44,346 nt of DNA from JAVBTR01 sp031556065 (GCA_031556065.1 JAVBTR010000041.1:1-44346); one strand, 5' to 3'; positions 1 through 8,075 are shown, counted from the first letter of the stretch. Numbers and translations are program-made. The notes: generated by a model not told the origin, from the letters alone.

Positions 1-545
1 TCCCATTCCGGTTGCAAAATCGTCGCACTGCCGCGCTGCCGCTTGCATTGCTCGTTTTGCGCCCCGGCTCCTCCGCAATTTCAATCGTCGCCCTACTTCG
101 CTTTCGCTCATATGGCTCGTTTCAATTGATTCCTCCGCATCTCTTCATAACGAACAGCGGGCTCTTCGGCTACGCAGCCTTCGAACCCTCCGACACCTCC
201 CAATACATCAAACTCAATCGGCGTGGCTCTGGTCACTTGTTTCGGTTGATTCGTTCACCTCGCTATTCGCGTCCCCTGGACGCGCTCGGATCACTCACCC
301 TCCTAAACGACCAGGGGCTACACCCCTGGACCCTGGATTCGGTTGCCTGTGCAGATTGCGTCGCAATGTTACAATCATCGCAACCTCGTGGAACCCGTTG
401 CTCGTTTCGGGTATTGTAAATGTTAAGGCCGAGGGATATATCCCGCGGAGACTTGTGCACCTGCATATGCGGCTATAGACGCTTATAGGGGAACTGACAA
501 GATGCCTGCATTCCGATATGATGTTATGGAAAGGCGGGTGTCAAT
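1..545. other. Non-coding stretch with two hairpins, no supported gene
   Basis: I see no convincing gene here. Open frames exist on both strands but lack a ribosome binding site and read as low-complexity, shadow-like protein. Two perfect inverted repeats are visible: CGCGTCC/GGACGCG at 268-284 with a 3-base loop, and CCAGGGG/CCCCTGG at 311-329 with a 5-base loop. A loose direct repeat (GTTTC, two variable bases, TTGATTC) occurs near 119 and 240. The stretch may be a worn intergenic repeat like the hairpin blocks elsewhere in the window, but nothing in it is recognised. Confidence 0.5.
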
Positions 546-764
546 ATGGAAGATTTGGGTTATGGTAAATGGGTGAAAATACTTTGTCGCAATGAGAGGC
601 GGTTTTTGAAGCTTCTGAATGTGGATGGCGGAGAAATATTTAAGGTATTTCTGGAGGCAAATGGGGATATCGCCAGTGAAATAGACTATGAATCCTGTTG
701 CTATGGATTAAAGGCAGGGATTCTTATGGCGGCGGATGATGGCGGCTGGGACGAGGGAATCTAG
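546..764 (+). CDS. Hypothetical small acidic protein (72 aa)
   Basis: A 72-residue protein of unrecognised family. It has a basic N-terminal half (KILCRNERRFLKLL) and an acidic C-terminal end (ADDGGWDEGI), with no signal peptide and no obvious membrane segment. A weak purine-rich stretch (GGAAAGGCGGG) lies upstream of the ATG. It precedes a secreted protein gene by about 80 bases on the same strand, so the two could share a transcript. I assign no function, and the gene itself is only moderately supported. Confidence 0.4.
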   Translation: MEDLGYGKWVKILCRNERRFLKLLNVDGGEIFKVFLEANGDIASEIDYESCCYGLKAGILMAADDGGWDEGI

Positions 765-846
765 AAAGAGGGCTGCTGGTTTTTGTTCTTGCGGCAATAC
801 GCCATTTCTTGTATGATAGAGGACGGTATGGAAAAGGAGTGTTGTT

Positions 847-2280
847 ATGCGAAAGATACTTTGGTTGCTGGTTATTTGCTGTTTGATTCCCTTTGGGGCC
901 CTGGGGGAAGAGGCGGAGCCCTTTTCGGCAGCGGTGCTGGAAAAATATTCAACCAGCCTTTTAAGCGAAGGGTACCTGACCACCTATTTTACCCATGGAG
1001 AGGATGGCAAAGGCTGGGCTTATTCCATTATGGATTTTGCAGCCCAGCGTCAGGTGGAGTGCGATGCTTTTAAAGGGGATGTGGTGTTAAGCTATGGCCT
1101 GGCCGGCAGCCAGGACGAAGGGTATCCCTTCTTTGGCATCAGCGGCACCGGGGATAAGAAGTGGACTGCCCGGAAGGTGGAAGTACTTGTAAATGACAAT
1201 GTTTATACGGTGACCTTCAGCAAAGACAAGGACCTGACCTACGTGAAGGGCAGCAAGGACGCAGGCTTTGAATATTGCGCGATTGCCTATTTAGGGTTAG
1301 AGAGTATTGCCTTTTTAGAGGATTTGCAAGCCAGTAAGGGCGAAATGGCCTTGCGGATTTATTATAAAGAGAAAGCGTATTTTGAAGTGAGCTATCCGGC
1401 TTTTTCCGAGAAGCTTCCTCTGTTCGACAGGTTCTATAATGGGCTCATCACCTCCAACTACTTTGATGCCCAGGGCAAGGTTCCCAAGAACGTGGAAAGA
1501 ACCTTGAAATACATTGATAAAAAGGGCACCTTTGGCAAGCTAAGCAAAAAGGCTAAAACGGATAAGCTTTGGCCCGTGGTAACCCCTGCGCCTACGCCGA
1601 TGAACAATGTAGACCAGGAGGCGGTGGGACAATACGAAGCCATTGCGGCAGGCAAGAAGAATGAGCTGATCCCGGCGATCAGCCAACGGCTATACGAATT
1701 GGGCTTTTTGAAAAAGGCCCAGACCAGCACCACTTACCAGAGTTCCTTGGTAACGGCCATCAAGGCGTTCCAAGGGGCCAATGGGCTGCCCCAAACCAAA
1801 GACATTACCCCGGAATGCCAGGCTCTGATGTTCTCCGAGCATGCTATGGCCAAGCCTACGGCAACCCCGAAGCCAACGGCCACGCCCAAGCCCACCGCCA
1901 CCCCCTATATTGAGGAGGATATGCCCCTGGTGGACACCCGCAAAGCGGACTGGGGCGGCAAGAAAAACGACCCCTGGATGAAACCCATCTATAAAAATAC
2001 CAGCAAATCCCGCACTGTTACGGACGTAACGATCATCTACTATTGCATGGATAAAGATAAAGAAATCATGTATCTGGAGGGCAGCACCGAGCAATACCAG
2101 ACGGCCACCGTAACCAAGAAGATCGGTCCTGGCAGGACGGTGGAGCTACCTCGGGTGAAAGCAACCGGGTATGCTGGCTTGAAATATTTGTATTATGCTA
2201 TCCAATCTGTGACGTTCTCCGATGGCAGCACTGCAACCGTTCCCCAGAGGGATTACCTGTTTTATTATATTGAATACTGA
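847..2280 (+). CDS. Secreted protein with peptidoglycan-binding-like domain
   Basis: A 477-residue exported protein. The start is set by GGAAAAGGAG about 7 bases upstream. Residues 1-20 form a signal peptide ending at ALG/EE. Residues about 25-240 are a domain I do not recognise. Residues about 265-330 resemble a PG_binding_1 domain, with LYELGFLK, then TAIKAFQGANGLPQ, the usual 'LxxLGF...AvkaFQ..nGL' pattern. A short TPKPTA proline/threonine linker (about 336-352) leads to a C-terminal beta-rich domain of about 120 residues. In this family the binding domain often tethers proteins to the wall or spore cortex; here that is inference. A strong terminator follows at once, so the gene ends a transcript. 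Confidence 0.8.
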   Translation: MRKILWLLVICCLIPFGALGEEAEPFSAAVLEKYSTSLLSEGYLTTYFTHGEDGKGWAYSIMDFAAQRQVECDAFKGDVVLSYGLAGSQDEGYPFFGISGTGDKKWTARKVEVLVNDNVYTVTFSKDKDLTYVKGSKDAGFEYCAIAYLGLESIAFLEDLQASKGEMALRIYYKEKAYFEVSYPAFSEKLPLFDRFYNGLITSNYFDAQGKVPKNVERTLKYIDKKGTFGKLSKKAKTDKLWPVVTPAPTPMNNVDQEAVGQYEAIAAGKKNELIPAISQRLYELGFLKKAQTSTTYQSSLVTAIKAFQGANGLPQTKDITPECQALMFSEHAMAKPTATPKPTATPKPTATPYIEEDMPLVDTRKADWGGKKNDPWMKPIYKNTSKSRTVTDVTIIYYCMDKDKEIMYLEGSTEQYQTATVTKKIGPGRTVELPRVKATGYAGLKYLYYAIQSVTFSDGSTATVPQRDYLFYYIEY

Positions 2281-2298
2281 TGAAAGGGCTGTGGCATA

Positions 2299-2338
2299 AA
2301 AAGGGGCCTACATAAGCAACACGACATTGGCCCCTTTT
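2299..2338 (+). terminator. Rho-independent-type terminator
   Basis: AAAAGGGGCC at 2299-2308 pairs perfectly with GGCCCCTTTT at 2329-2338 around a 20-base loop, just after the stop at 2280. The A and T tracts at the stem ends make it usable in both directions. GGGCTGTGGCATAA at 2286-2299 resembles the terminal repeat of the dispersed element at 23445. Confidence 0.75.
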
Positions 2339-2353
2339 ACGTGCAGAGCCTTC

Positions 2354-2475
2354 AGAGCGCCTAAAAGGGTTCAGATATGGTTGAAGCCCGGCAACCGTCT
2401 GCGGAGCTGTACAAATGGTACAGCGACAAAGCGGTTGCCGGGCTGAGGCCGTAGATGGGCCCTTTTAGGCGCTCT
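2354..2475. repeat. Three-stem nested hairpin between convergent genes
   Basis: Three perfect inverted repeats are nested on one axis. AGAGCGCCTAAAAGGG (2354-2369) pairs with 2460-2475 (16 bp). AGCCCGGCAACCG (2385-2397) pairs with 2432-2444 (13 bp). GCTGTAC (2406-2412) pairs with 2418-2424 (7 bp). The two strands between the outer and middle stems are equally long (15 bases each) but unpaired. The block sits between the secreted-protein gene and the oppositely oriented coat-protein gene, whose stop is 3 bases away, so it could act as that gene's terminator. It is much longer than a normal terminator. Confidence 0.8.
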
Positions 2476-2477
2476 GC

Positions 2478-2723
2478 TTACATGTTTTGGAACTTCATTT
2501 TAACCTGCTGAATCTTCGGCTGCTCTGCCTGGGTGGCGGGATACCAGCCCTTCTGGCTCATTTTCTTGTAGATGTCATCCTGCATGCACAGGGTTTGGCT
2601 CAGGGCGCTGTCGAAGGCCTGATGCACATTGGGCGTGGCGGATTCCACCGTACCGTGCAGGTACAAGTCGCAGGCGCCCTTGGTGGTCAAAAGCAGGTTT
2701 TGCATAATGTTTTGGTCATTCAT
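2478..2723 (-). CDS. CotF-family spore coat protein
   Basis: An 81-residue protein resembling the C-terminal half of the Coat_F (COG5577) family: DQNIMQNLLLTTKGACDLYLHGTVESAT, an ALSQTLCMQDDIYKKMSQKGWYP core and a C-terminal AEQPKIQQVKMKF. The pattern 'LLxxxKgxxdLxlhgtiEs.t..vr.xfxxaLxxxlxxQxeiyxxMxxkGWY' is typical of the family. It probably coats the endospore surface; exact function is unknown for most members. The start is fixed by AAGGAAGGAGG upstream. It lies 18 bases after another small coat-type gene (2742-2915) on the same strand, so they form a two-gene operon, presumably expressed in the mother cell late in sporulation (inference). No odd features. Confidence 0.85.
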   Translation of the reverse strand: MNDQNIMQNLLLTTKGACDLYLHGTVESATPNVHQAFDSALSQTLCMQDDIYKKMSQKGWYPATQAEQPKIQQVKMKFQNM

Positions 2724-2741
2724 AATGGGCTTCCTCCTTCC

Positions 2742-2915
2742 TTAGATCACTTGGTACAGGGATTGGAACAGCTGCTGGTGTTTTTGCATCATCTGCTGCA
2801 CGTAGGTTTTCAGTTCCGGGTCTGTCAGGGCGTTCATGGCCTGCTGGCATTGGGTTTTGAGAAACTGCTCGTGGCTTAGGGCGTCTTCCAGATACAATAA
2901 TTCTTTGGGACTCAT
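2742..2915 (-). CDS. Small spore-coat-associated protein (57 aa)
   Basis: A 57-residue frame starting ATG at 2915 and ending TAA at 2742-2744, preceded by the strong site GGAGGTGAT at ideal spacing. The protein is mostly amphipathic helix: MSPKELLYLEDALSHEQFL, then a Cys/Gln-rich turn (KTQCQQAMNAL) and a second helix (DPELKTYVQQMMQKHQQLFQ). Small helical proteins of this look are commonly encoded directly upstream of CotF-like genes in Clostridia, so I call it spore-coat associated. It likely pairs with or precedes the CotF-like product of the next gene, 18 bases downstream. The coat assignment rests on context and general similarity; the gene itself is well supported. Confidence 0.75.
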   Translation of the reverse strand: MSPKELLYLEDALSHEQFLKTQCQQAMNALTDPELKTYVQQMMQKHQQLFQSLYQVI

Positions 2916-3060
2916 TTTTGTATCACCTCCGTATGGAATTGTGCCCCAAAGGTATTTTGGATATGCATATGGTTTACATTTTTAAGAAATAAAGGTAAAA
3001 TGAAATAAAACAACTTAGGGCGTGTTTCACACCCCAGATTACGAAAGGATGAAACCATTT

Positions 3061-3492
3061 ATGGCTGAAAAACAATTGACCCTTAGAGAAATTGATACGA
3101 AGATCAAAGAGCTGGACGTGAAGATTTTAAAGGCCACCGAATCCTTAAATAAGCTAAAAAACGATAAAAAGGCTTTGGAAAAAGAGCAGGCAGACAGGCG
3201 CAAGGCCAATGCCTCCAAGACCACCACCGCCACTAAAACGACAACCACTGCCGCAAAAAAGACCACGGCAGCCAAAAACACTGGGGCGGCTAAGAAAACC
3301 ACCACCCCAGCGGCTAAGACCACCACGGCCGCGAAAAAGGCAACCACCACTGCTGCCAAGAAAAGCACCACCACGGCCACGAAAAAAGCCGCTGCCAATG
3401 ATAATGGCCTTCTAGGCGATATCGTGGAAGGGCTGATGAAGAATAAAGATGTGGCTAACGCTTTGGGGGAGCTTCTGGGTTCGAAGAAATAA
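3061..3492 (+). CDS. Histone H1-like basic repeat protein
   Basis: A 143-residue protein in three parts. Residues 1-50 (KQLTLREIDTKIKELDVK onward) form a coiled coil. Residues about 51-110 are repeated Thr/Ala/Lys blocks such as TTTAAKKTTAAKN. The last 30 residues (NGLLGDIVEGLMKNKDVANA, then LGELLGSKK) form an amphipathic helix. Lys/Ala-rich tails resemble bacterial histone-H1-like and phasin-like proteins, which bind DNA or polyanions. I infer a nucleic-acid-binding or surface-coating role, possibly in spores given the neighbours. The ATG at 3061 is chosen because ACGAAAGGATG lies upstream; an earlier in-frame GTG at 3022 lacks a site. The next gene starts 12 bases later, so they are probably co-transcribed. 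Confidence 0.75.
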   Translation: MAEKQLTLREIDTKIKELDVKILKATESLNKLKNDKKALEKEQADRRKANASKTTTATKTTTTAAKKTTAAKNTGAAKKTTTPAAKTTTAAKKATTTAAKKSTTTATKKAAANDNGLLGDIVEGLMKNKDVANALGELLGSKK

Positions 3493-3504
3493 GGAGTGCG
3501 CACA

Positions 3505-3843
3505 ATGAACGAGGCGTTTTGGAATGCCATTGATGGGCTGCTGGCCGCATCGGAAATCGTGATCGACCGCCCCAAGGGTACCAAGCACCCCCGCTATGAT
3601 TTTATCTATGAAGTGGATTATGGTTATTTGGCAGATACCACTTCCCCAGACGGTGCCGGGATTGATGTATGGCGCGGCAGTTTGGCGCAAAGCAAATGCG
3701 ATGCCATTATTTGCACTGTGGATTTGTTTAAGCGGGATTCAGAAATCAAGCTGCTTTTGGGATGCACCGAAAGTGAAAAGGAAACGGTTATGGGGTTTCA
3801 TAACGGGTCGGAAACCATGAAGGGCATCATGATCAGGCGGTAG
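3505..3843 (+). CDS. Small inorganic pyrophosphatase-like protein
   Basis: A 112-residue protein. The N-terminal half (IVIDRPKGTKHPRYDFIYEV, then DYGYLADTTSPDGAGIDVW) matches the short Firmicutes proteins named inorganic pyrophosphatase, including the DRPKG..HPR and DG.GIDVW signatures. The family is shorter than classical soluble PPases (about 170 aa), and its catalytic activity is, to my knowledge, not firmly shown. ATG at 3505 follows AAGGAG at 3490-3495; an upstream in-frame GTG at 3496 abuts that site and is rejected. It follows the H1-like gene by 12 bases. The window also encodes a membrane pyrophosphatase at 42123. Confidence 0.75.
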   Translation: MNEAFWNAIDGLLAASEIVIDRPKGTKHPRYDFIYEVDYGYLADTTSPDGAGIDVWRGSLAQSKCDAIICTVDLFKRDSEIKLLLGCTESEKETVMGFHNGSETMKGIMIRR

Positions 3844-3872
3844 CGGATAAAACAAAATGGCGAGCTTCTTTT

Positions 3873-3904
3873 CGGGCCTGATGTGCGTTGGGCCCGTTTT
3901 TCTT
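3873..3904 (+). terminator. Rho-independent-type terminator
   Basis: CGGGCC (3873-3878) pairs with GGCCCG (3891-3896) around a 12-base loop and is followed by a T-rich run. It ends the H1-like/pyrophosphatase-like transcript. Confidence 0.7.
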
Positions 3905-3986
3905 TTAATAGGGCCATGCAACCTTTTTCTATTTCCATTCATCCTATAAGTGTAATGCGCATTATTTACTTAACCGGAGGTAAACC

Positions 3987-4463
3987 GTGATAACGAAGGA
4001 TGCTTTTCAAGAGCTTACCATGGGGGCGGAAACCACCTTATACCGGGTGGCGCGGAGCTATCTTCGCCGGGAGGCTGATCAAAAGGATGCGGTGGCCGAG
4101 GCGGTTTATAAAGCCTGGGCCAACCGTCACCGGCTTCGGGATGAAAGCTATTTCACCCCCTGGCTTACCCGCATTCTCATTAACGAATGCAAGCAGCTTT
4201 TGCGCAAGCAAGCCCGCACTAAGTTTTTAGAGGAGCCCCAGTGGGAAAGCCTTGAAGCCAAGGAAGAAAGCCAGATCGTCCTGATGGTGAACCAGGCGGT
4301 GGATAGGCTGCCTGAAAAGCTCCGCATCACGGTTGTGCTGTACTATTTAGAGGGCTTTACCATGGAGGAAACCGCCGCTATGCTAAGGGCCCCTTTGGGG
4401 ACCATTAAGGCGCGGCTCCATCGGGCGCGCAAAGCCTTGCAATTGGATTTGGAAAACGAGTAA
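3987..4463 (+). CDS. ECF RNA polymerase sigma factor (sigma-70 family)
   Basis: A 158-residue ECF sigma factor. Residues about 10-75 form region 2 (LYRVARSYLRREADQKDAVA, then AVYKAWANRHRL), which binds core RNA polymerase and the -10 element. Residues about 100-155 form region 4 (VDRLPEKLRITVVLYYLEGF, then TMEETAAMLRAPLGTIKARL), the -35-reading helix-turn-helix. Length is normal for the SigM/SigV/SigW-like group. The start is GTG, set by GGAGGT about 6 bases upstream. The gene is followed 15 bases later by a DUF4179 membrane protein that likely holds it inactive at the membrane until a signal arrives (inference from the usual pairing). Confidence 0.92.
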   Translation: MITKDAFQELTMGAETTLYRVARSYLRREADQKDAVAEAVYKAWANRHRLRDESYFTPWLTRILINECKQLLRKQARTKFLEEPQWESLEAKEESQIVLMVNQAVDRLPEKLRITVVLYYLEGFTMEETAAMLRAPLGTIKARLHRARKALQLDLENE

Positions 4464-4478
4464 GGAGGTGCAGCAGAT

Positions 4479-5729
4479 ATGAAACAGGAACAATTGAAAA
4501 AAGCCTATACCCCTGTTCCCGAGGATTTTCACCAGGCTCTTTATGCTGCTGCCCACAGCGTGAAGGAGGAAAGAAAAGTGAAGCACACGGTTAGAGCGGT
4601 TTTGATTGTCGTGCTCATCACTGCCTTGCTATGCGGCACCGCAGTGGCGCTGAATAACATGAGCAGCGTGCGCAATACCTGGGGCGGCCCAGCCAAAACG
4701 GAAGAATTTTTAAACCATGTGACGGACTTGAATCAGACCTACGAAAACGAGTTTATCAAGCTGACCCTGACCGATGCCGTCTATGATGGTCTCGAGTTCA
4801 GAATGGCCATGAACCTTGAATCCAGGGACGAAGGCAAGCCTGTATACCTTTATCCCAAGATCACAGCCACCAGCAACGGCCAAGCCTTGGAATACGATGT
4901 GGAGGGCATGACCGGGGATTTCCTCTCCGGGTTCCTCTACCCCAATTTGAATGAGGGGGATACTGCGGCTGGGCAATACGGTTTCAGCGGCGTGTTATTG
5001 GATGAGGCCATTCCCGGGAATGAAGTGGTTTGGACCTTTACCATGAAAGTTTTAAAGCCGAATTGGCCCATATCCGATTACACGGACCTTCCTCAGACCA
5101 GCGACGGTATGACGGCAGAGGCGTATCTGGAGCCCTTTTATAAGGCCTACGACCAGCAGCGCATTCTCACCTCATGGGGGGATTGCTTGGTGGAATTCGG
5201 CTGCGCAGCGGAGCAGGGCGTGGATTTCGGCGATCGCGAGTATGTCAGGCTGGAAGAAGCGCTGGTGGAATGCGGCGCCTTCTCCCTTATAGATACCATT
5301 GTTTACACCTTTACCACCCCTGTGCCCGAAAGCTTCAAGCCCAAGGCTGTCCAGGGGAAAACGGTGACGTTTGATGATTTCACGTTGCAGATCGAAAACA
5401 TTGACATTGCCTTCATGCGCTTGGATTATTTGATGACGCTGATCCCCGCCAAGCCGGAAACGGAAGAAATTTTAAGGCGGGGTGCTATGCAGACCGCATT
5501 TCCTATCAATTTTGCCTTGGTGGACGAAGAAGGGAATCCTCTTTACACTGGCAGCACCGGCGGCAGCTCCAAGGAATTGGGGGACGGCACTTGGGGGCTT
5601 GAACTGCATGGCAGCCTGACCATCGACGGCCAGCTGCCGCAGAAGCTGATCTTCGCACCCACCCATTGGGTTGACAATAACCCTCATGTGGTGGATATGC
5701 AGTACAGCTTTACGGTGGAGCTGAAGTAA
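4479..5729 (+). CDS. DUF4179-type membrane protein, putative anti-sigma factor
   Basis: A 416-residue single-pass membrane protein. Residues 1-38 are a cytosolic segment (YTPVPEDFHQALYAAAHSVKEE is its core) of the kind that contacts sigma factors. Residues about 39-59 are one membrane helix (VLIVVLITALLCGTAVAL). The rest is an extracytoplasmic beta-rich region consistent with DUF4179: LTLTDAVYDGLEFRMAMNLE, then later VTFDDFTLQIENIDI. An AAGGAGGTG site sits in the 15-base gap after the sigma gene, so the two are translated as a pair. The expected role is to bind and silence the sigma factor until an envelope signal; the signal is unknown. A perfect hairpin at 5741 follows the stop. Confidence 0.8.
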   Translation: MKQEQLKKAYTPVPEDFHQALYAAAHSVKEERKVKHTVRAVLIVVLITALLCGTAVALNNMSSVRNTWGGPAKTEEFLNHVTDLNQTYENEFIKLTLTDAVYDGLEFRMAMNLESRDEGKPVYLYPKITATSNGQALEYDVEGMTGDFLSGFLYPNLNEGDTAAGQYGFSGVLLDEAIPGNEVVWTFTMKVLKPNWPISDYTDLPQTSDGMTAEAYLEPFYKAYDQQRILTSWGDCLVEFGCAAEQGVDFGDREYVRLEEALVECGAFSLIDTIVYTFTTPVPESFKPKAVQGKTVTFDDFTLQIENIDIAFMRLDYLMTLIPAKPETEEILRRGAMQTAFPINFALVDEEGNPLYTGSTGGSSKELGDGTWGLELHGSLTIDGQLPQKLIFAPTHWVDNNPHVVDMQYSFTVELK

Positions 5730-5740
5730 GACCGCTTTCG

Positions 5741-6013
5741 TGCGACACAGGTGTCGCATGAGGTTTTTCCCTCTCTGCACTGTAAAATCTTCGGTTTTAC
5801 GATCGGGGCCATCGGCCCATTAAGGCCCTGAAAGGGCTTCGGGCACGGTAGGAATTTCTACGAAATTCCACCGAAAATCGCCGCACAGGGGCTTCGCCCC
5901 GTTCAATGCCCCGAATGGGGCCGCCGATTTCGGAATGAAAATCGGAGGATCGCGGTCCTCCGATACCTCCTAGGGTTTGTTGATGGTCTGAGCGCAGAGT
6001 TTTGGCTCTGCGC
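5741..6013. repeat. Dense array of short perfect hairpins
   Basis: This gap between 5729 and 6126 holds no gene but at least eight perfect inverted repeats in 273 bases: TGCGACAC/GTGTCGCA (5741-5758), GTAAAA/TTTTAC (5782-5800), GGGCC/GGCCC (5806-5818), GCCCT/AGGGC (5825-5837), GGAATTTC/GAAATTCC (5851-5869), GGGGC/GCCCC (5888-5900), GCCCC/GGGGC (5908-5921), ATCGGAGGA/TCCTCCGAT (5941-5964) and GCGCAGAG/CTCTGCGC (5992-6013). The first, followed by GTTTTTCC, can terminate the sigma/anti-sigma transcript. The rest resemble the dispersed hairpin element at 23445 in style but not in base sequence. Confidence 0.75.
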
Positions 6014-6125
6014 CTTATGCTTTGGGGTAAAAATGGGAATTATTTCCTTACGGATTGTTTTTCCATTTTAAACCGTTTTATGTTAGAAACGCGGCAATTT
6101 AACTTTTGATAAGCGGGAGAAGAGG

Positions 6126-6320
6126 ATGGAACTAATAGTAGCTATGGTTGAATTGTTCTTGGATTGGGTTACAGACAAGCTTTCTCCGAAGATTGAAATA
6201 GACAAAAAAACATTTAAAGCAGCTTATTATTTGAAAAAAATATCAAAATGGTTTGGCTTAATTTTCCTGGTTGGTTTGGTGGGTCTGGCTATTTCTGCAT
6301 GCGTTGCTCGCTTCAAATAA
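6126..6320 (+). CDS. Small single-pass membrane protein (64 aa)
   Basis: A 64-residue protein with an N-terminal amphipathic helix (MELIVAMVELFLDWVTDKL), a lysine-rich middle (KKTFKAAYYLKKISKW) and one membrane helix at about 43-61 (FGLIFLVGLVGLAISACV). GGGAGAAGAGG lies directly before the ATG, giving tight but possible spacing. Codons are AT-rich compared with its neighbours. It converges on the secreted-protein gene ending at 6333. The family is not recognised and I assign no function; the hydrophobic tail and charge pattern argue for a real small membrane protein. Confidence 0.5.
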   Translation: MELIVAMVELFLDWVTDKLSPKIEIDKKTFKAAYYLKKISKWFGLIFLVGLVGLAISACVARFK

Positions 6321-6332
6321 AATCCCCTGTTT

Positions 6333-8075
6333 TTAATGGGTAAAGCTGTCGGGACTGCTATTGTAGGTGGACATGTTGCCATCCTCGCTTACCAGGGTGA
6401 GGGTGTAGCCCGCGCTGGAAACCATGTCAAAGGATTCCGTGCGGCTGTAATTCCCATCGTCGCCAAACATGAGCTCCTCACCATACCACAGGGTGCCTGT
6501 TGCTTCCAACAAATAATAGGTGCCCTTTGGCGCACGGATGGTGCAGGATTTGCCCGGTGCCACAAAGGCGGATACCATAAACCCGTCGTCTTCTTCTCTA
6601 TGCAACTGGACATAGTAAGGCTCTTGGCCCTTAGGGGCTTTGATGGTCAGCTTGATGCCGGAGGTGGAACCGGCAATGCGCCCGGTTGGAGGGTAATCCA
6701 GCGCGGGGGCGTCTGGCAAATCCTCAATGGCGTAGCAAAGCTGCTGCAAGGCGCTTTCGTAATTATAACTTTCAATAAATTCAACGTATTCGCTGCCGGC
6801 ATATTCATATAAAAGATTGTCGCCGGAGAATGTGAAGCTGAATTTTTCCGTGGGCTTTTTGCGCATGGACAGGGCAAGGGTGGCTGCCTCCAGGTACAGC
6901 CTTTCCTTAATAGCGCTGGGATCGGCGGTGTTGGCATTTGGAATGCGCGAAAAATAGCTTAGCGTGTTCTGGCTGGCTGTGTTAAGCAGCGCAGCGGGAT
7001 CGGCGCCGGAGCACTTGAAAACCAGTTCCTCAGGGCCATTCTTGGTAGACAGGCTGGGGGACGTCATGCAATAGAGCATGGGCGCCCAATCCTCATAAGC
7101 GCTTTCCCAGCCAAAACCGGCGATAACAATCCATTCTTCGAAGGCCTCATTATACAAAAGAATATCCTCGGCCTTGGTGAAGGTCTTAGCGGGACTTGGA
7201 AGAAGGTAGGCGGTTAACGGGGTGGTAAAGCGCTTGTCTAAGTAGGATTTTTCGCTGGCTGCTGCCGCCTTGGTGATAGCTGACTTCATGGCGCTGACGC
7301 TCTTGGTGGTAAAACCATCATAGGCATCATCAATAAAGGCAAGCGTTATTTCCAAATCGTATTCCTGGGCGTTTTCCAGCATGCGCAAAGCCCCGTCCAT
7401 TCCATCCTCGCTGACCGTTTTCACTTTAAGATCAAAGCTGCGCAGCTTGAAGGTGACGGTTTCTTCCATGAAATCCCAAACAACGTCCTGGGCTCCGGCG
7501 GCATAAATCGCTGCCTCCCAGGGCTTTTTAGCAGCATTCTCCGCGCACTCTTCAAGCAGCGGGATCAGATACCGTTCTGTATCGTCTTTTTTCGGAGTTA
7601 CCTTGGGTTCTTTTGTTGCGGCAACCTGTTCTGAAACGTAGAAAGTGGTCTGGCTCAAATCAACCTCAATGGGTTCGGCGGAGTCTAGGGGCTGTATGTA
7701 TATTTTATAGCCCTTAGCGGAGTTGACATGTATATTATCGGCCACGAAATAAACTGAAATATATTTTTCCCAAGGGACGATGTAGCTGCATTCATAAGCC
7801 TTGCCATTGGGATCGACAAGTGTAAAATCGTCTGTAATAAAGCGGGCTTGCCAATTGCTGCTATCCTCATTTTCCGCCCAGAGCTCCGCACGGGCATAAA
7901 AGCCTTCATCGGCAGAAAGATAGACAGGCCAACCGATCTTGCTAAGATCAAAGGCAGTAATATAAAAGCTTTGGGAATTCCAAGTGAAGTAAGCGGGCGT
8001 GCCTGCCAGGGCCGAGAGGCTAAAAAATAAAACCAGTGTGAACATGGCCAGGACGATAAGAAACCTTTTGTTCAT
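6333..8075 (-). CDS. Secreted protein of unknown function (580 aa)
   Basis: An exported protein with signal peptide MNKRFLIVLAMFTLVLFFSL followed by SALA/GTP. ATG at 8075 is preceded by AGAGGTGT; a longer in-frame start at 8120 would bury the signal peptide and is rejected. Residues about 25-150 are a beta-rich domain (IGWPVYLSADEGFYARAELW). A lysine/threonine linker near 155-170 leads to an alpha/beta middle. The last 100 residues (about 470-580) look like an Ig/fibronectin-type sandwich (IKLTIKAPKGQEPYYVQL, SCTIRAPKGTYYLLEATGTL). I recognise no catalytic motif and no anchor. It is divergent from the XRE gene, and their shared upstream region may hold both promoters. Confidence 0.75.
   Translation of the reverse strand: MNKRFLIVLAMFTLVLFFSLSALAGTPAYFTWNSQSFYITAFDLSKIGWPVYLSADEGFYARAELWAENEDSSNWQARFITDDFTLVDPNGKAYECSYIVPWEKYISVYFVADNIHVNSAKGYKIYIQPLDSAEPIEVDLSQTTFYVSEQVAATKEPKVTPKKDDTERYLIPLLEECAENAAKKPWEAAIYAAGAQDVVWDFMEETVTFKLRSFDLKVKTVSEDGMDGALRMLENAQEYDLEITLAFIDDAYDGFTTKSVSAMKSAITKAAAASEKSYLDKRFTTPLTAYLLPSPAKTFTKAEDILLYNEAFEEWIVIAGFGWESAYEDWAPMLYCMTSPSLSTKNGPEELVFKCSGADPAALLNTASQNTLSYFSRIPNANTADPSAIKERLYLEAATLALSMRKKPTEKFSFTFSGDNLLYEYAGSEYVEFIESYNYESALQQLCYAIEDLPDAPALDYPPTGRIAGSTSGIKLTIKAPKGQEPYYVQLHREEDDGFMVSAFVAPGKSCTIRAPKGTYYLLEATGTLWYGEELMFGDDGNYSRTESFDMVSSAGYTLTLVSEDGNMSTYNSSPDSFTH

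Noticed and set aside
100..200. Faint tRNA-Ser-like words on the minus strand (GGAGGTGTCGGAGGG)
   Set aside because: No acceptor pairing, anticodon arm or CCA end can be built.
12..466. Long open frames on both strands at the window start
   Set aside because: No ribosome site, odd composition, and opposite-strand overlap; read as chance frames in repeat-like DNA.
3039..3584. Long frames opposite or shifted to the H1-like gene
   Set aside because: Repetitive GC-biased codons of the Lys/Ala/Thr repeat create open shadow frames without ribosome sites.
5741..6013. CRISPR array
   Set aside because: The hairpins differ in sequence and spacing; there are no identical repeats with regular spacers and no cas genes.
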